Source: Acidovorax sp. 106 (GTDB taxonomy: Bacteria > Pseudomonadota > Gammaproteobacteria > Burkholderiales > Burkholderiaceae_C). Taken from it: a stretch of 64,000 bases of DNA. The translations under genes and the position numbers were made by a program. This document shows, one piece after another, positions 35,228 to 46,176 of this stretch. Each line of letters begins with the position of its first letter. Positions within the stretch are counted from its first letter, which is position 1. Under the pieces are notes generated by a model. It saw nothing but the letters and a program-made list of their open reading frames with translations, did not search any database and was not told the origin of the DNA. Location of the stretch: contig NZ_RCCC01000001.1 of NCBI RefSeq assembly GCF_003663825.1, positions 1,620,501-1,684,500 on the forward strand, in the 5' to 3' direction.

Positions 35228-35365
35228 GCTTGCGAAATACGGTAGAAGCACACTTTCCTAAGCGCCAGAGGGCCGACTTCTCCACAAACGGCATCGGGTC
35301 ACCGCATGGCCTGCGTCACATTGACATTTTTGTTCCGCCACGAATGTCACGGAACACATAGCTAG

Positions 35366-36160
35366 TTACACATCAAAGACCTGTCCAGCCTGCAGCCAGC
35401 GGATATCTGCAGTGGCGCTCAGTCCCATCTGGTCTATCTCTTGAAGAATGAGGCTGGTTTCTGATGGCTTGGTGTGGGTAATGTAGATGGGGTAGCTCGT
35501 GTCCCCAGCCCTGTGGGCCAGTTCAGCAGCCAAAGTTTGGGGCGACAAGTGCAAGCTGCGGCGTGCCAGTTCACTCTCCCGGTTGCTGAAGGCGGTTTCA
35601 ATGACCAGCATGCCCACAGGCCGTGGCGGCTGTAGTTGGGTCAGTTGCTCAAGCTGATCCCAAAAGGCTGGATTGCGCTCGGTGTCGCCGCTGAAAGCCC
35701 ACCAACCTCTTTCACCACGCACGGCATAGCCCACTGCAGGCACCGTATGGACGGCCGGCAGCACTTGTACCCAAGTACCGTCCACATGGACCGCGCGCCC
35801 CTCGACCAAGGGGCGGTATCGCAGAAACGGGTTCTGCACTGACGGAATGCGGCTGAAGTCTGGCCAGATGGTGTTGTTAAAGACGTGCGTCTGCAGTGCA
35901 GCAATGGTGGCGGGCAGGGCATGGACCAAGACGGGTTGGCTGCGCAAGGAAGACACAGCGTCCAGCATGAGTGGCAATGCCGCCACATGGTCCAGGTGGG
36001 AGTGGGTCAGAAAGACATGGTCGATCTGGGCCATCTCGTCCAGCGTCAAATCCCCCACCCCAGTACCTGCGTCGATAAGGATGTTGTGATTGATGAGAAA
36101 AGAGGTGGTCCGGCAATCACGGGCGATGGCGCCTGAGCAACCCAGGACACGGACTTTCAC
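35366..36160 (-). CDS. Metallo-beta-lactamase-fold 3',5'-cyclic-nucleotide phosphodiesterase
   Basis: 264 residues. Class II phosphodiesterase features: LIDAGTGVGDLTLDEMAQID, the metal site THSHLDHVAALPLML, and further metal ligands in AFSGDTERNPAF, IETAFSNRE and ITHTKP. Expected to hydrolyse cAMP in the cytosol. It starts with GTG, 94 bp after the CHASE2 cyclase stop, so synthesis and removal of the same messenger are encoded in one operon. Confidence 0.87.
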   Translation of the reverse strand: MKVRVLGCSGAIARDCRTTSFLINHNILIDAGTGVGDLTLDEMAQIDHVFLTHSHLDHVAALPLMLDAVSSLRSQPVLVHALPATIAALQTHVFNNTIWPDFSRIPSVQNPFLRYRPLVEGRAVHVDGTWVQVLPAVHTVPAVGYAVRGERGWWAFSGDTERNPAFWDQLEQLTQLQPPRPVGMLVIETAFSNRESELARRSLHLSPQTLAAELAHRAGDTSYPIYITHTKPSETSLILQEIDQMGLSATADIRWLQAGQVFDV

Positions 36161-36254
36161 AGGAACACGCCCCCGAAACGGCAGCGAGGCGGAACACCAG
36201 CATGGCCATCAGCTCCAAGGTCTTGGCGCAAGAAGAGTGGGCAAGAAGGGCGGG

Positions 36255-38507
36255 TCATTTGGTGTCAAAGTTAGTGGCACCATCCCAGTTCGGCTGGTGA
36301 GGCAGTGTTGCCAGCATTTGCAGGCGCTCTGCGTACAAGGCATACAAGGTGGATTGGGGGTCGCTGCGCAGCAGCATTTGCAAAGCGGCCATGCATTTTG
36401 CCCAGTCTTGAGCGCGGTAGTCTGTGAGAAATTGCCGCCAGACGGCGAGCCACTCCGTTTGTCCAGGAGTGGCCAGCGCATGCTCGGCCACCGGCGTATA
36501 GATCGCGACGGCCTGGGCTTTGCCTTTGACGCGCACGCGGTCCAGCTCTTGCCACAAAAATCCGGGGGCCTGGGCCTGGGTAAATTCGCTGGCGATGACC
36601 GCAACCCCGTAGGTTTTAGAGAGCCCTTCCAGGCGGGAGCCCAGGTTCACTGCATCGCCAATGACGGTGTAGCTGAGTCGAATGTCGGACCCCATATCAC
36701 CTACACACATGGTGCCGGTGTTCAAACCAATGCCAACCCCGACCTCGGGCAGGCCTTGAGCGCGGTGCTCTTGGTTGAGCTGCTGCATGGCCTGCGCCAT
36801 ACCCATCGCGGCACGCACTGCGCACGCAGCATGATCTTGCGTCGGCACGGGGGCCCCCCAAAAGGCCATGACGCAATCACCCATGTACTTATCAATAGTG
36901 CCGCGCTGGCTTTGGATGACACGGGTGAGGCGGGTGAACACGCCATTGAGCAACGCCTGCAATTGCAAAGGCGGCATGCATTCAGACAGGGCGGTAAAAC
37001 CGCGCATGTCGCAAAACATGACCGTCAGCTCGCGATTAGCTGCCTGCATGCCGTAATGCTCGGGGTGTTTGAGCATTTCATCGACCAGCTCGGGGGGTAC
37101 GTAGGAGCGAAACCTGGAGGCCAAGGCTCGCTTTGCACGGCTTTCAAAAAAGTAGCCGTGGGCCATGTTCACCACCGATGCACAGAGGGCCATAGCCACC
37201 GCAGCGGCCAAAGGCATTGCCAACCCATGGGCACGGTACAGCCACAGGTTGAGACCCACCAGTGCAGTGATCACGGCCAAGCTGAGCACCAAACCCGCCC
37301 CTGCAGGCAACAGTGACAGTCCCAAGGCCAGCACCAGCCCAGCACACACCAGCTGGAGCACATCAAAGCCACGGGCATAGTCTGGTATCGCTATGGCATT
37401 GCCATCCATCAAAGCGGACAACATGTTGGCATGGGCCTCTACGCCTGGGTAGACCAAGCCGACTGGCGTAATGCGAACATCCTGCAGACCCGGAGCCGAG
37501 GTACCCACCAAGACCACCTTGTCAGCCAAAGCACCCTCTGCAAGGCGGCCTTCGATCACATCGCTGGCTGCAATGTATTGGTATGAACCGCCATCTGGCC
37601 CGCCGGGCCCGCGAAAGGGGATCAGCATCGAGAGTCGATCGTCCACCGGCAAGGCCATGCGGCGTGCGCCCTCCACCAGCACCACGCTCTCCAGCGTCTC
37701 ATGGGTGCCCAGCGATGGCGTGGCTGGAAAGCCGGGCTCCACGCCTGGCATGCCCATCATGGAGCGGAACATCCCCAGGGCCAGAGATTCGTAATACTGC
37801 CCCTGGTACTCGGCCAGCAGTGGCAGACTGCGGATCACACCATCCGAGTCACTGATGGTGTTGAAGAACCCCGCCACCGGGGCCGCCTGGCCCAACGCAT
37901 CCAGGTTGGCGCCAAATCCATTCCAAATCGTAGCGGCCAAAGGCCGTCCGCGCAATTGGGCAGGCGTGACGACCGGGGAAGGCAGCGCACCCAGCGTGTG
38001 TCCCTTTCGATCACTGGTGAAGTAGTAGCCCAGGACGGCCGCTTGCCCCTGCAGGCTGCGCGCGAACAGGGCATCGTGATCTAGCGAAGGCGTTAACCTG
38101 GCCACCTGCTCAGCAAAGCCCGGAGCTTTTGCCAGCGCGCCACGCTCCAGGGCTTGCAGCGCGGCAAGTCCCGAGCTGTTGTCGCGCTCAGCAAAGATGA
38201 CATCAAAACCGAGCACGGCCACACGCTGGCGCGCAAACAACTCTTGCGTCAGGACGGCGAGCTTGTCCCGTCCCCAGGGCCAGCGGCCAATGCGCTCAAT
38301 GCTTTTTTCGTCAATATCAACAATGACGATGCGCTCGTCCAATGTCCTGGGCATGCTCAGGCGCAGGCGGGCGTCGTAAAAAATCTGGTCCAGCCGGTCG
38401 AGCAACGGCAGGGACAATTTGCCGGATACGTGCAAAAGTGCAAACACCAGCGGAACCAGCGTGAGCAAGATGCGGCGCCAACGGCGAAAAAGCAGGAGGC
38501 TCCGCAT
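36255..38507 (-). CDS. CHASE2-domain class III adenylate/guanylate cyclase
   Basis: 750 residues. A first TM (ILLTLVPLVFALLHVSGKLS), then a large periplasmic CHASE2 sensor (DQIFYDARLRLSMPRTLDER, VIVDIDEKSIERIGRWPWGR), three TM helices around residues 395-470, and a class III catalytic domain. The domain carries metal Asp in VMFCDMRGFTALSE, adenine-type Lys in DKYMGDCVMAFWGAP, and YTVIGDAVNLGSRLEG. Membrane-bound production of cAMP in response to an outside cue is expected. It is fourth in the kinase-PP2C-FHA-cyclase-PDE operon. Confidence 0.92.
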   Translation of the reverse strand: MRSLLLFRRWRRILLTLVPLVFALLHVSGKLSLPLLDRLDQIFYDARLRLSMPRTLDERIVIVDIDEKSIERIGRWPWGRDKLAVLTQELFARQRVAVLGFDVIFAERDNSSGLAALQALERGALAKAPGFAEQVARLTPSLDHDALFARSLQGQAAVLGYYFTSDRKGHTLGALPSPVVTPAQLRGRPLAATIWNGFGANLDALGQAAPVAGFFNTISDSDGVIRSLPLLAEYQGQYYESLALGMFRSMMGMPGVEPGFPATPSLGTHETLESVVLVEGARRMALPVDDRLSMLIPFRGPGGPDGGSYQYIAASDVIEGRLAEGALADKVVLVGTSAPGLQDVRITPVGLVYPGVEAHANMLSALMDGNAIAIPDYARGFDVLQLVCAGLVLALGLSLLPAGAGLVLSLAVITALVGLNLWLYRAHGLAMPLAAAVAMALCASVVNMAHGYFFESRAKRALASRFRSYVPPELVDEMLKHPEHYGMQAANRELTVMFCDMRGFTALSECMPPLQLQALLNGVFTRLTRVIQSQRGTIDKYMGDCVMAFWGAPVPTQDHAACAVRAAMGMAQAMQQLNQEHRAQGLPEVGVGIGLNTGTMCVGDMGSDIRLSYTVIGDAVNLGSRLEGLSKTYGVAVIASEFTQAQAPGFLWQELDRVRVKGKAQAVAIYTPVAEHALATPGQTEWLAVWRQFLTDYRAQDWAKCMAALQMLLRSDPQSTLYALYAERLQMLATLPHQPNWDGATNFDTK

Positions 38508-38575
38508 GGACTTAGAACCCGCTCAGCAGGTGGGCAAGGCCATTGCCACTGCAGCAAGGCCCGCCAAAACTGCCA

Positions 38576-39232
38576 TCAGGATTGCTCGAACTGCATCTCT
38601 GTGCCGGCCAACTCCAGCTTGTCACCACTCTTGAGAGGAACAGGGCTGGTACCAATCGCCACGCCGTTGAGCGTGGGCATGTCGGGGCCTTCCACATGGG
38701 CCAGCACAAAGCCCTGGATGCGTTTGGTAATTGAGGCTACGGCCACACCCGGCTTGCCGATGGTTGTTACCACTTTTTGCAAAGACACCTCGCGGCCCGC
38801 AGCGGCGCCAGATAGCACGCGAATGACCGCATGCAGGGGAGGGGCAGGCTGCGGCGCAGCCACTCCACCGGGGCGCGCGGCAGCATTCAGGGCAGGCAGC
38901 ATGCCGGGCTTGAAGACCATGGTCTTTTCAAAGTTCTCCGCTTCGGCGTCCTGGAGGAAGCGGATCTTGTACTTGCCCACTTCGACCGTGTCGCCGTTGC
39001 GCAACTCCTGGCGTTTCACAGCTTTGGCATTGACATACGTGCCATTGGTGCTTCCCAGGTCTTCAATCTCAACCCCGTTAGGGGCCATATGGATCGCTGA
39101 GTGCTCACCGCTCACCGCCAGATTGTCGATAACGATATCGTTATAGGGACGACGGCCGAGCGTCGTACGCTCTTTGGTGAGTTGTACTTCTTTGATAACA
39201 ACGCCGTCGATTGAAACGATCATTCTGGGCAT
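38576..39232 (-). CDS. Protein with two FHA domains
   Basis: 218 residues. The first FHA domain is canonical (TLGRRPYNDIVIDNLAVSGE, HSAIHM, DLGSTNGTYVN) and should bind phosphothreonine. The second, from about residue 133, lacks the full GR...SH..N signature (TIGKPGVAVASITKRIQGFV) and is probably degenerate. Between them lies FEKTMVFKPG with Thr104, a likely phosphorylation site because a similar EKTVLEYP lies at the kinase C-terminus. Third in the signalling operon; GGAG precedes the ATG. Confidence 0.9.
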   Translation of the reverse strand: MPRMIVSIDGVVIKEVQLTKERTTLGRRPYNDIVIDNLAVSGEHSAIHMAPNGVEIEDLGSTNGTYVNAKAVKRQELRNGDTVEVGKYKIRFLQDAEAENFEKTMVFKPGMLPALNAAARPGGVAAPQPAPPLHAVIRVLSGAAAGREVSLQKVVTTIGKPGVAVASITKRIQGFVLAHVEGPDMPTLNGVAIGTSPVPLKSGDKLELAGTEMQFEQS

Positions 39233-39275
39233 GATGATCTACTCCTGATTTGATGATTTGTTTTGTTGCCACCCG

Positions 39276-40085
39276 TCATGCGGCACCTAGGAGACGGGAC
39301 ATGAGGCTGCGTTTCTTCCCTCCCGCCGCAGCCTGCACAAGCAATACGCTAACGTTATCACGCCCACCGTGTGCATTGGCTGTATCAATTAGCAACGCCG
39401 CTTTTTCTTCCAGAGGTGCGGGGGTGCGCATCAGTTGCGCAAGATCGTCATCGTTAACCATGTCCGTCAAGCCATCTGAGCACATCACGAAAAGATCGCT
39501 GGGTGCCACCTGAAACTCGTTCACTTCCATCTGCACATTGGGCTCAACCCCCAGCGCACGGGTGACCAGATTGCGGCTGGAAGAGGCGGCTGCCTGTTCC
39601 CGCGTCAATATGCCTGCATCCACCTGTTCCTGCAACCACGAATGGTCGCGCGTGATTTGCTGCAACACCCCGGCGCGCAGGCGGTAGCACCGGGAGTCCC
39701 CGATATGACCCAAAATCAAGCGATCGCCCTGGAACACACCCACGACCAGCGTGGTGCCCATGCCGGCATACTGAGGATTGGACAGCGACGCGCCCAAAAT
39801 GGCGTGGTTGGCGTTTTCCACACACAGCTCCAATGCCCGGCGCAAGTCCGTGGAAGACGGCTCTGGCCCTGCCTGCGCCAGCCAGCGGTTCATTTCTGTG
39901 CGGATGAAAGTGATGGCCATACCGCTGGCCACTTCGCCCGCGTTGTATCCGCCCATGCCGTCCGCAAGGATGGCCACCTGGGTATCCCGGTCAACGGTCA
40001 CTGCGTCTTCATTGTTGGCGCGCACGCGCCCACGGTCGGTTTGGGCGAAAAATTCGTAGGTCATGGATTTTGGGCTGCACGTCAT
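39276..40085 (-). CDS. PP2C-family serine/threonine phosphatase (Stp-like)
   Basis: 269 residues. Metal-binding signatures: TDRGRVRANNEDAVTVD, LADGMGGYNAGEVASG, GHIGDSRCYRLR, SDGLTDMVNDDD and GGRDNVSVLLV. It should reverse threonine phosphorylation made by the adjacent kinase. ATG 40085 overlaps the kinase stop (ATGA), indicating coupling; the internal ATG 40064 (MTYEFFAQTDRG) is where most family members begin and is an alternative start. Confidence 0.93.
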   Translation of the reverse strand: MTCSPKSMTYEFFAQTDRGRVRANNEDAVTVDRDTQVAILADGMGGYNAGEVASGMAITFIRTEMNRWLAQAGPEPSSTDLRRALELCVENANHAILGASLSNPQYAGMGTTLVVGVFQGDRLILGHIGDSRCYRLRAGVLQQITRDHSWLQEQVDAGILTREQAAASSSRNLVTRALGVEPNVQMEVNEFQVAPSDLFVMCSDGLTDMVNDDDLAQLMRTPAPLEEKAALLIDTANAHGGRDNVSVLLVQAAAGGKKRSLMSRLLGAA

Positions 40086-42631
40086 CCCGCAGAGGCCACC
40101 ACAGACCTTTGTTCCGGCGCCCGCTCTGTCGGGTACTCCAGCACTGTTTTCTCCAGATCCACCATGTGTTGCCCTGTCGGGGTGCGGCCCGAATCATAGA
40201 CCACTGCTGACGCTTGAGATCCAGGAACCTCCGTCACAACAGTGCCCATCACATAAGCCAAGTCTTGAGCCAGCTGCTGCCCCGTCTGATACCGCTCGGT
40301 GGGCAGCTTGCGCAGGGCCTTGGCGATCAGCCGCGCCACGGCCTCTGGCAAATCGGTACGAAGGGTGCGGATATCTGGAGGGTCCACATGGACGATCTTG
40401 CGCATCAGCTCCGGCATGGAGTCGGCACGCAGGGGCAAAGAGCCCGTCAACAGCTGGAACAACGTGACGCCCAGGGCATACAGGTCTGCACGCCCATCGA
40501 CCTTGGCGCCGGACAATTGCTCAGGCGACATGAAACTGGGCGTGCCGAGCACAATGCCCGTGCGGGTCTTGCTCGCATCGGTGATGCGTGCCACCCCAAA
40601 ATCCATGACCTTGACCGTATCCGTCGCGGCGTCCCACATGATGTTGGCAGGTTTGACATCGCGGTGCACCACGTTGTGCGCATGCGCGTAGTCCAGCGAC
40701 TGCGCCACGCGGCGGGCAATGGACAAAACCTGGGCCACGGGCAACAGGTAGGCCGGTTGCGTGAATGCACTCAGATCGGTCCCCGCAACAAACTCCATGG
40801 CGATGTAGGCCAGGCCTTGCTCTTCACCGCTGCCGTAGATGGCGACGATATGGGGATGCTGCAGCCGACTGGCGGCCTCAGCCTCTTTGAAAAAACGCTC
40901 ACGCGCGTCCACCAGTGCCGCCCCGTCAAACTCCTGCTGCAATGCCAGCGTCTTGATGGCCACAATCTGCCCAGAGCGCAGATCACGGCCCTGGTAGACC
41001 ACCCCCATGGCGCCCTTGCCCAGCTCATGCCTGAGGTCGTAGTGCGCGAGCGGCCCCGGCACTTTGTGGCGCGGAAAGGTCTCTTGCACCGACGCGGGCA
41101 ATGACGAAGCGCCCGTCACCGAAATGCCACTGGCCACCGAGTCCGCAGCCATGCCCGCCTGCGCCAGCAGGTGCGCTTTGGCCCGGCGGTAGCATGCACG
41201 GGCGTCCTTGTATTCCATGTCCCGGCGCAGCAGGTGCTTGAAGACTTTTTTGGCATGCGCATAGTCCTTCTTGCGCTCAAAGTCCTTGCCCAGGTGGTAC
41301 AGGTTGTCTTTCAAAGCATCGCTGGTGGGCAGCGGACGAAACCGCGCAAACGCTTCCAACAAATCCCCACGCCCATGCAACGCCAGCCCCATCATTCGCT
41401 CGGCATCCGCGGACTCTTGCGGAGAAGCGGCAGAAGCACGCTGGGGCACCCTTGCCAACATAGCGCACAGAAGCCCTCCTAACAACGCCACCCCAGCGGC
41501 AGGGAGCAGCGGCACCACATGCAAGGTCTGCTGAAGCAGCAGCCACTGTGCAGCGCACAGCAGCAGGGCTGCACCCGCCCCCCAAACCACGGCCTTGCCC
41601 GCCCGAGGCATGACCACTACCAGTAAAGCCATGACCAGCGCTGCAGCCCAGCCCACTGGCTGCCCCCAACCCGGCTTGGTCACTGCGCGCGCCAAACGCA
41701 GCCCCACAAAAGACTGCGCCACCACATCCGACACAGACAGCGTGGTCCCTCCGGGCGCAGGCCAGGAAACAGCCTGTGGCCCAGCCGTCACGCCCACCAC
41801 CACCGTCTTGTCACGCAGCGCTGAAACGGGCACCTTCTGGGCCAACACATCTGCAGCTGCCCAACGCGGCACCGAGGCACCAAACACCGGGCGCAAGGCT
41901 GCGGAAGCATCCACCCCCACCGACAAGCCCCCCCACAGCAAACTCTGGGCCTGGGCATTCCAACGCACATCGGCAGGGCTCAGGTACAGCGCGCGCAGCA
42001 CCGCCAGCATGGCCAACGAAGGAACCCCAGCCTTGTCATGGCTGAGCAGCAGCGGAACACGGCGAAGCACCCCGTCGCTGTCCGCAGCCCATTGCAGATG
42101 ACCCACACCAGCCGCACCTGCCGCCAAACCCGCCAGCTGCACGGGCACAGCATCTGGGCCCAGACCTGCGAGCTCAGGCACGACACTGCGGTAAAAAGAA
42201 GGTGGCAATGGCGCGGGCGCGCCAGTGGAGGCAAAGCCAGCGGGCCACAGCACATTGCCCGCCAACGCCACACTGCGCACCAAGGCTTCTTGGGCACCCG
42301 GCGCAGCGGTTGCAGCCAAAGGGGCGGTGTAGACGATGGTTTTAGCGCCCCCCAAGGCCAATCGGTCGATCAAGGCCGCATGCGCCTCATCAGTCCAGCC
42401 GCCTCGCACAGCGGTCAGGCTGCGCGCATCAATATCGACCAGAACCACATCGGCGGGGGCCACTACCTTGGTCTGGGCCAAGGCAGAGTCGTACACCACC
42501 CGCTGCAACGCCGACAGTGCGCCCACCAGCCACAAAGCGCCCACCAGTACGAGAGCGATCGCCGCACAGATCCACCCGTCCAATCGCCCTGTCTTTGGCT
42601 TGCGCTCCGATGTGTGTCTGGCCACTTGCAA
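40082..42631 (-). CDS. CHASE2-domain serine/threonine protein kinase
   Basis: 849 residues. Order: TM1 (AAIALVLVGALWLVGALSAL), periplasmic CHASE2-like sensor to about residue 310, three TM helices around 320-395, a soluble helical linker with KKDYAHAKKVFKHLLRRDME, and a Hanks-type kinase domain from about residue 530. The kinase has LGKGAMGVVYQGRD, Lys in IVAIKTLAL, HRDVKPANIM, DFG and SPEQ, all intact. The tail has EKTVLEYP (Thr829). The start is TTG 42631 or GTG 42625, neither with a clear ribosome-binding site. First gene of the operon. Confidence 0.92.
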   Translation of the reverse strand: MQVARHTSERKPKTGRLDGWICAAIALVLVGALWLVGALSALQRVVYDSALAQTKVVAPADVVLVDIDARSLTAVRGGWTDEAHAALIDRLALGGAKTIVYTAPLAATAAPGAQEALVRSVALAGNVLWPAGFASTGAPAPLPPSFYRSVVPELAGLGPDAVPVQLAGLAAGAAGVGHLQWAADSDGVLRRVPLLLSHDKAGVPSLAMLAVLRALYLSPADVRWNAQAQSLLWGGLSVGVDASAALRPVFGASVPRWAAADVLAQKVPVSALRDKTVVVGVTAGPQAVSWPAPGGTTLSVSDVVAQSFVGLRLARAVTKPGWGQPVGWAAALVMALLVVVMPRAGKAVVWGAGAALLLCAAQWLLLQQTLHVVPLLPAAGVALLGGLLCAMLARVPQRASAASPQESADAERMMGLALHGRGDLLEAFARFRPLPTSDALKDNLYHLGKDFERKKDYAHAKKVFKHLLRRDMEYKDARACYRRAKAHLLAQAGMAADSVASGISVTGASSLPASVQETFPRHKVPGPLAHYDLRHELGKGAMGVVYQGRDLRSGQIVAIKTLALQQEFDGAALVDARERFFKEAEAASRLQHPHIVAIYGSGEEQGLAYIAMEFVAGTDLSAFTQPAYLLPVAQVLSIARRVAQSLDYAHAHNVVHRDVKPANIMWDAATDTVKVMDFGVARITDASKTRTGIVLGTPSFMSPEQLSGAKVDGRADLYALGVTLFQLLTGSLPLRADSMPELMRKIVHVDPPDIRTLRTDLPEAVARLIAKALRKLPTERYQTGQQLAQDLAYVMGTVVTEVPGSQASAVVYDSGRTPTGQHMVDLEKTVLEYPTERAPEQRSVVASAG

Positions 42632-42846
42632 TCAATGTGTAAATCTGTGAATGATTGTAAAAAAGCAAATTTCACGCCCGCCCAAACCGGGCTTCCAAAC
42701 CCTGCCGAAACGGGCTTATCGCACGTATTCGGCAGCCGAAGAAGGCGGCGTTGCCGCTCTTTGTCGGACACACCACGGCCAGCGACAAAATTGTCAACAT
42801 CACCCCATCTCTGCGCTCCACAGAAAGACCGCGCAGGAATCGCCAA
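42632..42846. other. Intergenic region upstream of the kinase operon
   Basis: About 215 bases. The part next to the kinase is AT-rich (42640-42675) and presumably carries its promoter, but no convincing -35/-10 pair, operator or coding frame was found. Confidence 0.45.
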
Positions 42847-42888
42847 AGCAAAAAAAAGCACCCGCCACCAATCGGTAGCGGGTGCTTT
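42847..42888 (-). terminator. sucCD terminator
   Basis: AAAGCACCCGCTACC and GGTGGCGGGTGCTTT pair fully except one G-T/A-C position on the minus strand, around a 4-base loop, followed by a run of T. Confidence 0.92.
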
Positions 42889-42934
42889 CAGCACCTGTGC
42901 ATGGCCGCCAGAGGCAGCCCTCGCTGGGCTCTGA

Positions 42935-43831
42935 TTACTTCAGTTGGGCCTTGAGCAGCTTGCCCAATTCCGAAGGATTGCGGGTGATGATGAAACCCGA
43001 TTCTTCCATGATGGCGAGCTTGGCATCAGCCGTGTCAGCGCCGCCAGAGATCAGCGCGCCAGCGTGGCCCATGCGCTTGCCGGGAGGGGCAGTCACACCA
43101 GCGATGAAGCCCACGATAGGCTTCTTCATGTTGGCCTTGCACCACTGGGCGGCTTCGGCTTCGTCTGGACCGCCAATTTCGCCGATCATGATGACAGCGT
43201 CGGTGTCTGGATCGTCGTTGAAAGCCTTCATCACGTCGATGTGCTTCAGACCATTGATGGGGTCGCCACCAATGCCCACAGCGCTCGACTGGCCCAGACC
43301 CACTTCGGTCAGCATGGCCACGGCTTCATAAGTCAGCGTACCCGAACGGGACACCACGCCGATACGGCCCTTGCGGTGGATGTGACCGGGCATGATGCCG
43401 ATCTTGATTTCGTCAGGCGTGATCAGGCCAGGGCAGTTGGGGCCCAGCAGCAAGGTCTTCTTGCCACCAGCGGCTTCCTTGGCCTTCATCTTGTTGCGCA
43501 CTTCCAGCATGTCGCGCACTGGGATGCCTTCAGTGATACAGATGGCCATGTCCAGGTCGGCTTCCACAGCTTCCCAGATCGCGGCAGCAGCGCCTGCGGG
43601 CGGCACGTAGATCACCGACACGGTGGCACCGGTCTGGTGAGCGGCTTCCTTGACGGAGGCGTAGATTGGGATGTTGAAGATCGACTCGCCAGCCTTCTTG
43701 GGGTTCACGCCGGCCACGAAGGCGTTCTTGCCATTCGCGTATTCCTGGCACTTTTCAGTGTGGAACTGGCCAGTCTTGCCCGTGATGCCCTGGGTGATGA
43801 CCTTGGTGTCTTTGTTGATGTAGATCGACAT
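42935..43831 (-). CDS. sucD: Succinyl-CoA ligase alpha subunit
   Basis: 298 residues. TCA-cycle enzyme making ATP/GTP from succinyl-CoA. CoA-binding N-terminus ([20 protein letters not shown]), VNPKKAGES, and the phospho-His loop [10 protein letters not shown] near residue 250. SucD forms the complex with the beta subunit encoded 15 bp upstream. Strong terminator follows. Confidence 0.98.
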   Translation of the reverse strand: MSIYINKDTKVITQGITGKTGQFHTEKCQEYANGKNAFVAGVNPKKAGESIFNIPIYASVKEAAHQTGATVSVIYVPPAGAAAAIWEAVEADLDMAICITEGIPVRDMLEVRNKMKAKEAAGGKKTLLLGPNCPGLITPDEIKIGIMPGHIHRKGRIGVVSRSGTLTYEAVAMLTEVGLGQSSAVGIGGDPINGLKHIDVMKAFNDDPDTDAVIMIGEIGGPDEAEAAQWCKANMKKPIVGFIAGVTAPPGKRMGHAGALISGGADTADAKLAIMEESGFIITRNPSELGKLLKAQLK

Positions 43832-43846
43832 GTGTGTTCTCCGGGC

Positions 43847-45007
<1,161 letters not shown>

Positions 45008-45184
45008 GAGGTCTCTCTCAGGGAAGGGTGGTAATTACCCGTTTGCCATGAACAGATTGTCTGGCCGCGGGCTTGGGACATGGCAACCCGCGACTGTATC
45101 ATGCTGCAACGCACCATCCTTGTAGCAAACTTACGTACGCCGCAGGCCTTCCAGGTGCCCCTCTACCCTCTCCGGAGCTGTTCC

Positions 45185-46117
45185 ATGTCCAAAGTCTTTA
45201 TTGATGGCGAAGCTGGCACCACAGGCCTGCAGATCCGCGAACGCCTGCAAGCCATGCCGCACATCGAGCTGGTGAGCATTGCCCCCGAACTGCGCAAAGA
45301 CCCAGGCGCCAAGCGCGCTTTGATCGAGACCGTGGACTTGGTGGTGCTGTGCCTGCACGACGATGCCGCCCGCGAAACCGCCGCCATGGTGGACGCCATC
45401 GAAGCCGCGGGTGGCCGCCAAATCAAGATCATTGACGCCAGCACCGCCCACCGCACGGCTGCGGGCTGGGTGTATGGCTTTCCGGAGCTGGACGCCTCGC
45501 AAACCCAGGCCGTGCGCCAAGCCACCCGCGTCTCCAACCCTGGCTGCTACGCCACAGGCGCCATTGCGCTGCTGCGCCCGCTGGTGGATGCGGGCCTGGT
45601 CCCCAAAGATGCTGCGTTGAGCCTGCCATCAGTGTCGGGTTACTCGGGCGGTGGCCGCACCATGATCGAGGCCTACGAAGCAGGCACGGCAGCACCCTAC
45701 GAGGCCTACGCGCTGGGCCTCACGCACAAGCACATACCGGAGATCCTGCGCTACACCGGGCTCACACGCCGCCCCGTGTTCATTCCGGCCGTGGGCAACT
45801 TCCGCCAGGGCATGCTGGTGCAACTGCCTTTGCACCTGGACCTGCTGCCCGGCGCCCCCAAAGCCAGCGATCTGCACGATGCGCTGGCCAGCCACTACGC
45901 CCGCACCAACACGCCAGAGCAATGGGTCAGCGTGCTGCCGCCCACCGACGACTTGAAGCTGGCCGCCGACACCCTGGCCGACACCAACAAGCTGGAGCTG
46001 CGCGTGTTTGCCAACGAGGAACACCGCCAAGCCATCGTCATTGCGCGCCTGGACAACCTGGGCAAGGGCGCCAGCGGCGCTGCGGTGCAAAACATGCAGT
46101 TGATGCTGGGCCTGTAA
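45185..46117 (+). CDS. argC: N-acetyl-gamma-glutamyl-phosphate reductase, type 2
   Basis: 310 residues, the shorter type-2 class. NADPH-dependent third step of arginine synthesis. Starts [20 protein letters not shown] (GxxGxxG cofactor loop); the catalytic Cys is in [19 protein letters not shown]; then [17 protein letters not shown] and HKHIPEI. ATG 45185 is chosen by alignment to the family start; the longer frame crosses the promoter region. Confidence 0.95.
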   Translation: MSKVFIDGEAGTTGLQIRERLQAMPHIELVSIAPELRKDPGAKRALIETVDLVVLCLHDDAARETAAMVDAIEAAGGRQIKIIDASTAHRTAAGWVYGFPELDASQTQAVRQATRVSNPGCYATGAIALLRPLVDAGLVPKDAALSLPSVSGYSGGGRTMIEAYEAGTAAPYEAYALGLTHKHIPEILRYTGLTRRPVFIPAVGNFRQGMLVQLPLHLDLLPGAPKASDLHDALASHYARTNTPEQWVSVLPPTDDLKLAADTLADTNKLELRVFANEEHRQAIVIARLDNLGKGASGAAVQNMQLMLGL

Positions 46118-46125
46118 ACCAGCGC

Positions 46126-46145
46126 GGGCAGGAAAGAACCTGCCC
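46126..46145. terminator. Hairpin between convergent argC and recX
   Basis: GGGCAGG and CCTGCCC pair around AAAGAA; no T run. It may serve as a weak bidirectional terminator. Confidence 0.4.
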
Positions 46146-46176
46146 ACCGGTCAGGCGCGCCCGCCCAAGGGCAAAG

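Noticed and set aside
35366..42631. Reading the kinase/PP2C/FHA genes as a type VI secretion regulatory set
   Set aside because: The trio resembles PpkA/PppA/Fha, but no T6SS structural gene is in the window and the operon continues with a cyclase and a phosphodiesterase.
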